Positions 15,573-16,127 of a stretch of DNA of 16,127 nucleotides are shown piece by piece. The position numbers and the translations under genes were made by a program. The notes beneath the pieces were generated by a model. That model saw only the letters and a program-made list of their open reading frames with translations. It ran no database searches and had not been told where the DNA came from. Every line of letters starts with the position of its first letter. The stretch's first letter is position 1. The stretch is taken from the NCBI GenBank assembly GCA_002719135.1, contig PBGU01000058.1, positions 1 to 16,127 of the forward strand, given 5' to 3'. This DNA comes from Gammaproteobacteria bacterium (GTDB lineage: Bacteria > Pseudomonadota > Gammaproteobacteria > Pseudomonadales > Azotimanducaceae).

Positions 15573-16127
15573 TCAGGAAATCTTTTCGATGAATTCCACG
15601 ACCGCGTGGGCGAGTGCCACGCGATCATCCAAAGTTACCATGACTGTGGGCCGTACCTCAGTCGACAACCCAAGATCCTGGACGCTACTTTTTGCGCCGC
15701 GGTCGGCTTCGTCAAGCACGAAACCGGTGATGATGTCGTTATAGTGCTTTGCCACCTCAACGGCAGTGCTCGGAACATTGAGTTCTTTCATCATTTTGGC
15801 AGTTGGACCCTTGATGGCTCTACCTCCCACGATAGGCGATATCGCAACCACGGGTATATCCGATTGTTGTATCGCGTTTTTCATCCCGGGGATCGCGAGG
15901 ATCGGGTCGACGGATACAAACGGGTTAGAAGGACAGATAATGACGCCGTCGAGCTCGCTGAATTTAATGGCGGGATTTACTCGTGCATTGGCAACACCTC
16001 GGAATTCAAACCCAGAAACGCTGGGTTTGCAGCGATCGCGGACGAAGTAATGCTGAAACAGGAGGGCGCCGTTGGATGTATTGACGAAGGTCTGCACTGG
16101 GTCATCGCTCATTGGAAGGATTTCGTG
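15573..16127 (-). CDS. cofD: 2-phospho-L-lactate transferase CofD/FbiA, C-terminal part (partial)
   Basis: The visible 184 residues are the C-terminal part of CofD/FbiA, which transfers the phospholactyl (or phosphoenolpyruvyl) group from the CofC product to F0, giving F420-0 or its dehydro form. Diagnostic blocks are SDDPVQTFV followed by FQHYFVRDRC near the beginning, ICPSNPFVSVDPILAIPG, and the SPIVGGRAIKGPTAKMM segment, which is almost family-invariant. An ATG at 16112 could be read as a start, but the five codons upstream (His-Glu-Ile-Leu-Pro) extend the family's ILPMSDD-type sequence. The gene therefore runs off the window and the N-terminal GGGTGG-type nucleotide-binding region is not seen. 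It is the most upstream visible gene of the minus-strand operon, with cofC starting 5 nt after its stop. Confidence 0.95.
   Translation of the reverse strand, partial: HEILPMSDDPVQTFVNTSNGALLFQHYFVRDRCKPSVSGFEFRGVANARVNPAIKFSELDGVIICPSNPFVSVDPILAIPGMKNAIQQSDIPVVAISPIVGGRAIKGPTAKMMKELNVPSTAVEVAKHYNDIITGFVLDEADRGAKSSVQDLGLSTEVRPTVMVTLDDRVALAHAVVEFIEKIS

Noticed and set aside
16113..16127. ATG 16112 as the true start of a short CofD
   Set aside because: The preceding in-frame codons continue the conserved family sequence, so the gene is cut by the window edge, not truncated.
1..16127. CRISPR arrays, tRNA/rRNA genes, insertion sequences, prophage or defence genes
   Set aside because: Reading both strands showed no regularly spaced repeats, no tRNA-like or rRNA sequence, and no transposase, integrase or toxin-like protein.

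Overview
This is a bacterial window, densely packed with genes on both strands, with moderate GC by eye (not computed). It shows no RNA gene, CRISPR array, insertion sequence or phage gene. Thirteen protein genes are supported. Three adjacent gene pairs overlap by 4 nt at stop/start. GTG and TTG starts occur alongside ATG. The strongest lineage clue is a coenzyme F420 biosynthesis cluster whose F0 synthase is the fused, two-radical-SAM-domain FbiC type. That form is best known from Actinobacteria but also occurs in some Proteobacteria and Chloroflexota. The surrounding families (Gfo/Idh/MocA, TIM-barrel isomerases, amidohydrolase-2, PhyH, SDR) are common in uncultured environmental bacteria. 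The phylum cannot be fixed from this window.

Layout. Positions 1-245 hold no convincing gene. An orphan gene of unknown function follows (246-677, +). Next come two divergent transcription units. On the minus strand a TIM-barrel sugar-phosphate isomerase/epimerase-like protein (1844-2599) overlaps a PLP-dependent aminotransferase (699-1847). On the plus strand a Gfo/Idh/MocA oxidoreductase (2854-4017) is followed closely by a second, different TIM-barrel isomerase (4032-5093). The 254-bp gap between the units carries a candidate promoter in each direction and a 12-bp palindrome. Together these four genes look like a small pathway acting on a polyol, sugar or cyclitol; the substrate is unknown.

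After a short gap comes a pair of overlapping type IV ABC exporter half-transporters (5175-7055 and 7052-9037). Their motifs predict a heterodimer with one degenerate and one intact ATP site. An SDR oxidoreductase (9137-10102, +), a convergent amidohydrolase-2 metal hydrolase (10119-11243, -) and a divergent PhyH-type Fe(II)/2-oxoglutarate dioxygenase (11476-12375, +) form a catabolic-looking block of unknown substrate.

The right end is a minus-strand F420 operon read in the order cofD (partial at the window edge), cofC/fbiD, fbiC. CofC activates a 2-phospho-L-lactate-like three-carbon acid with GTP. FbiC makes the deazaflavin F0. CofD joins the two to give the F420-0 core. The glutamyl ligase (CofE/FbiB) is not in the window, and no recognisable F420-dependent enzyme is either.
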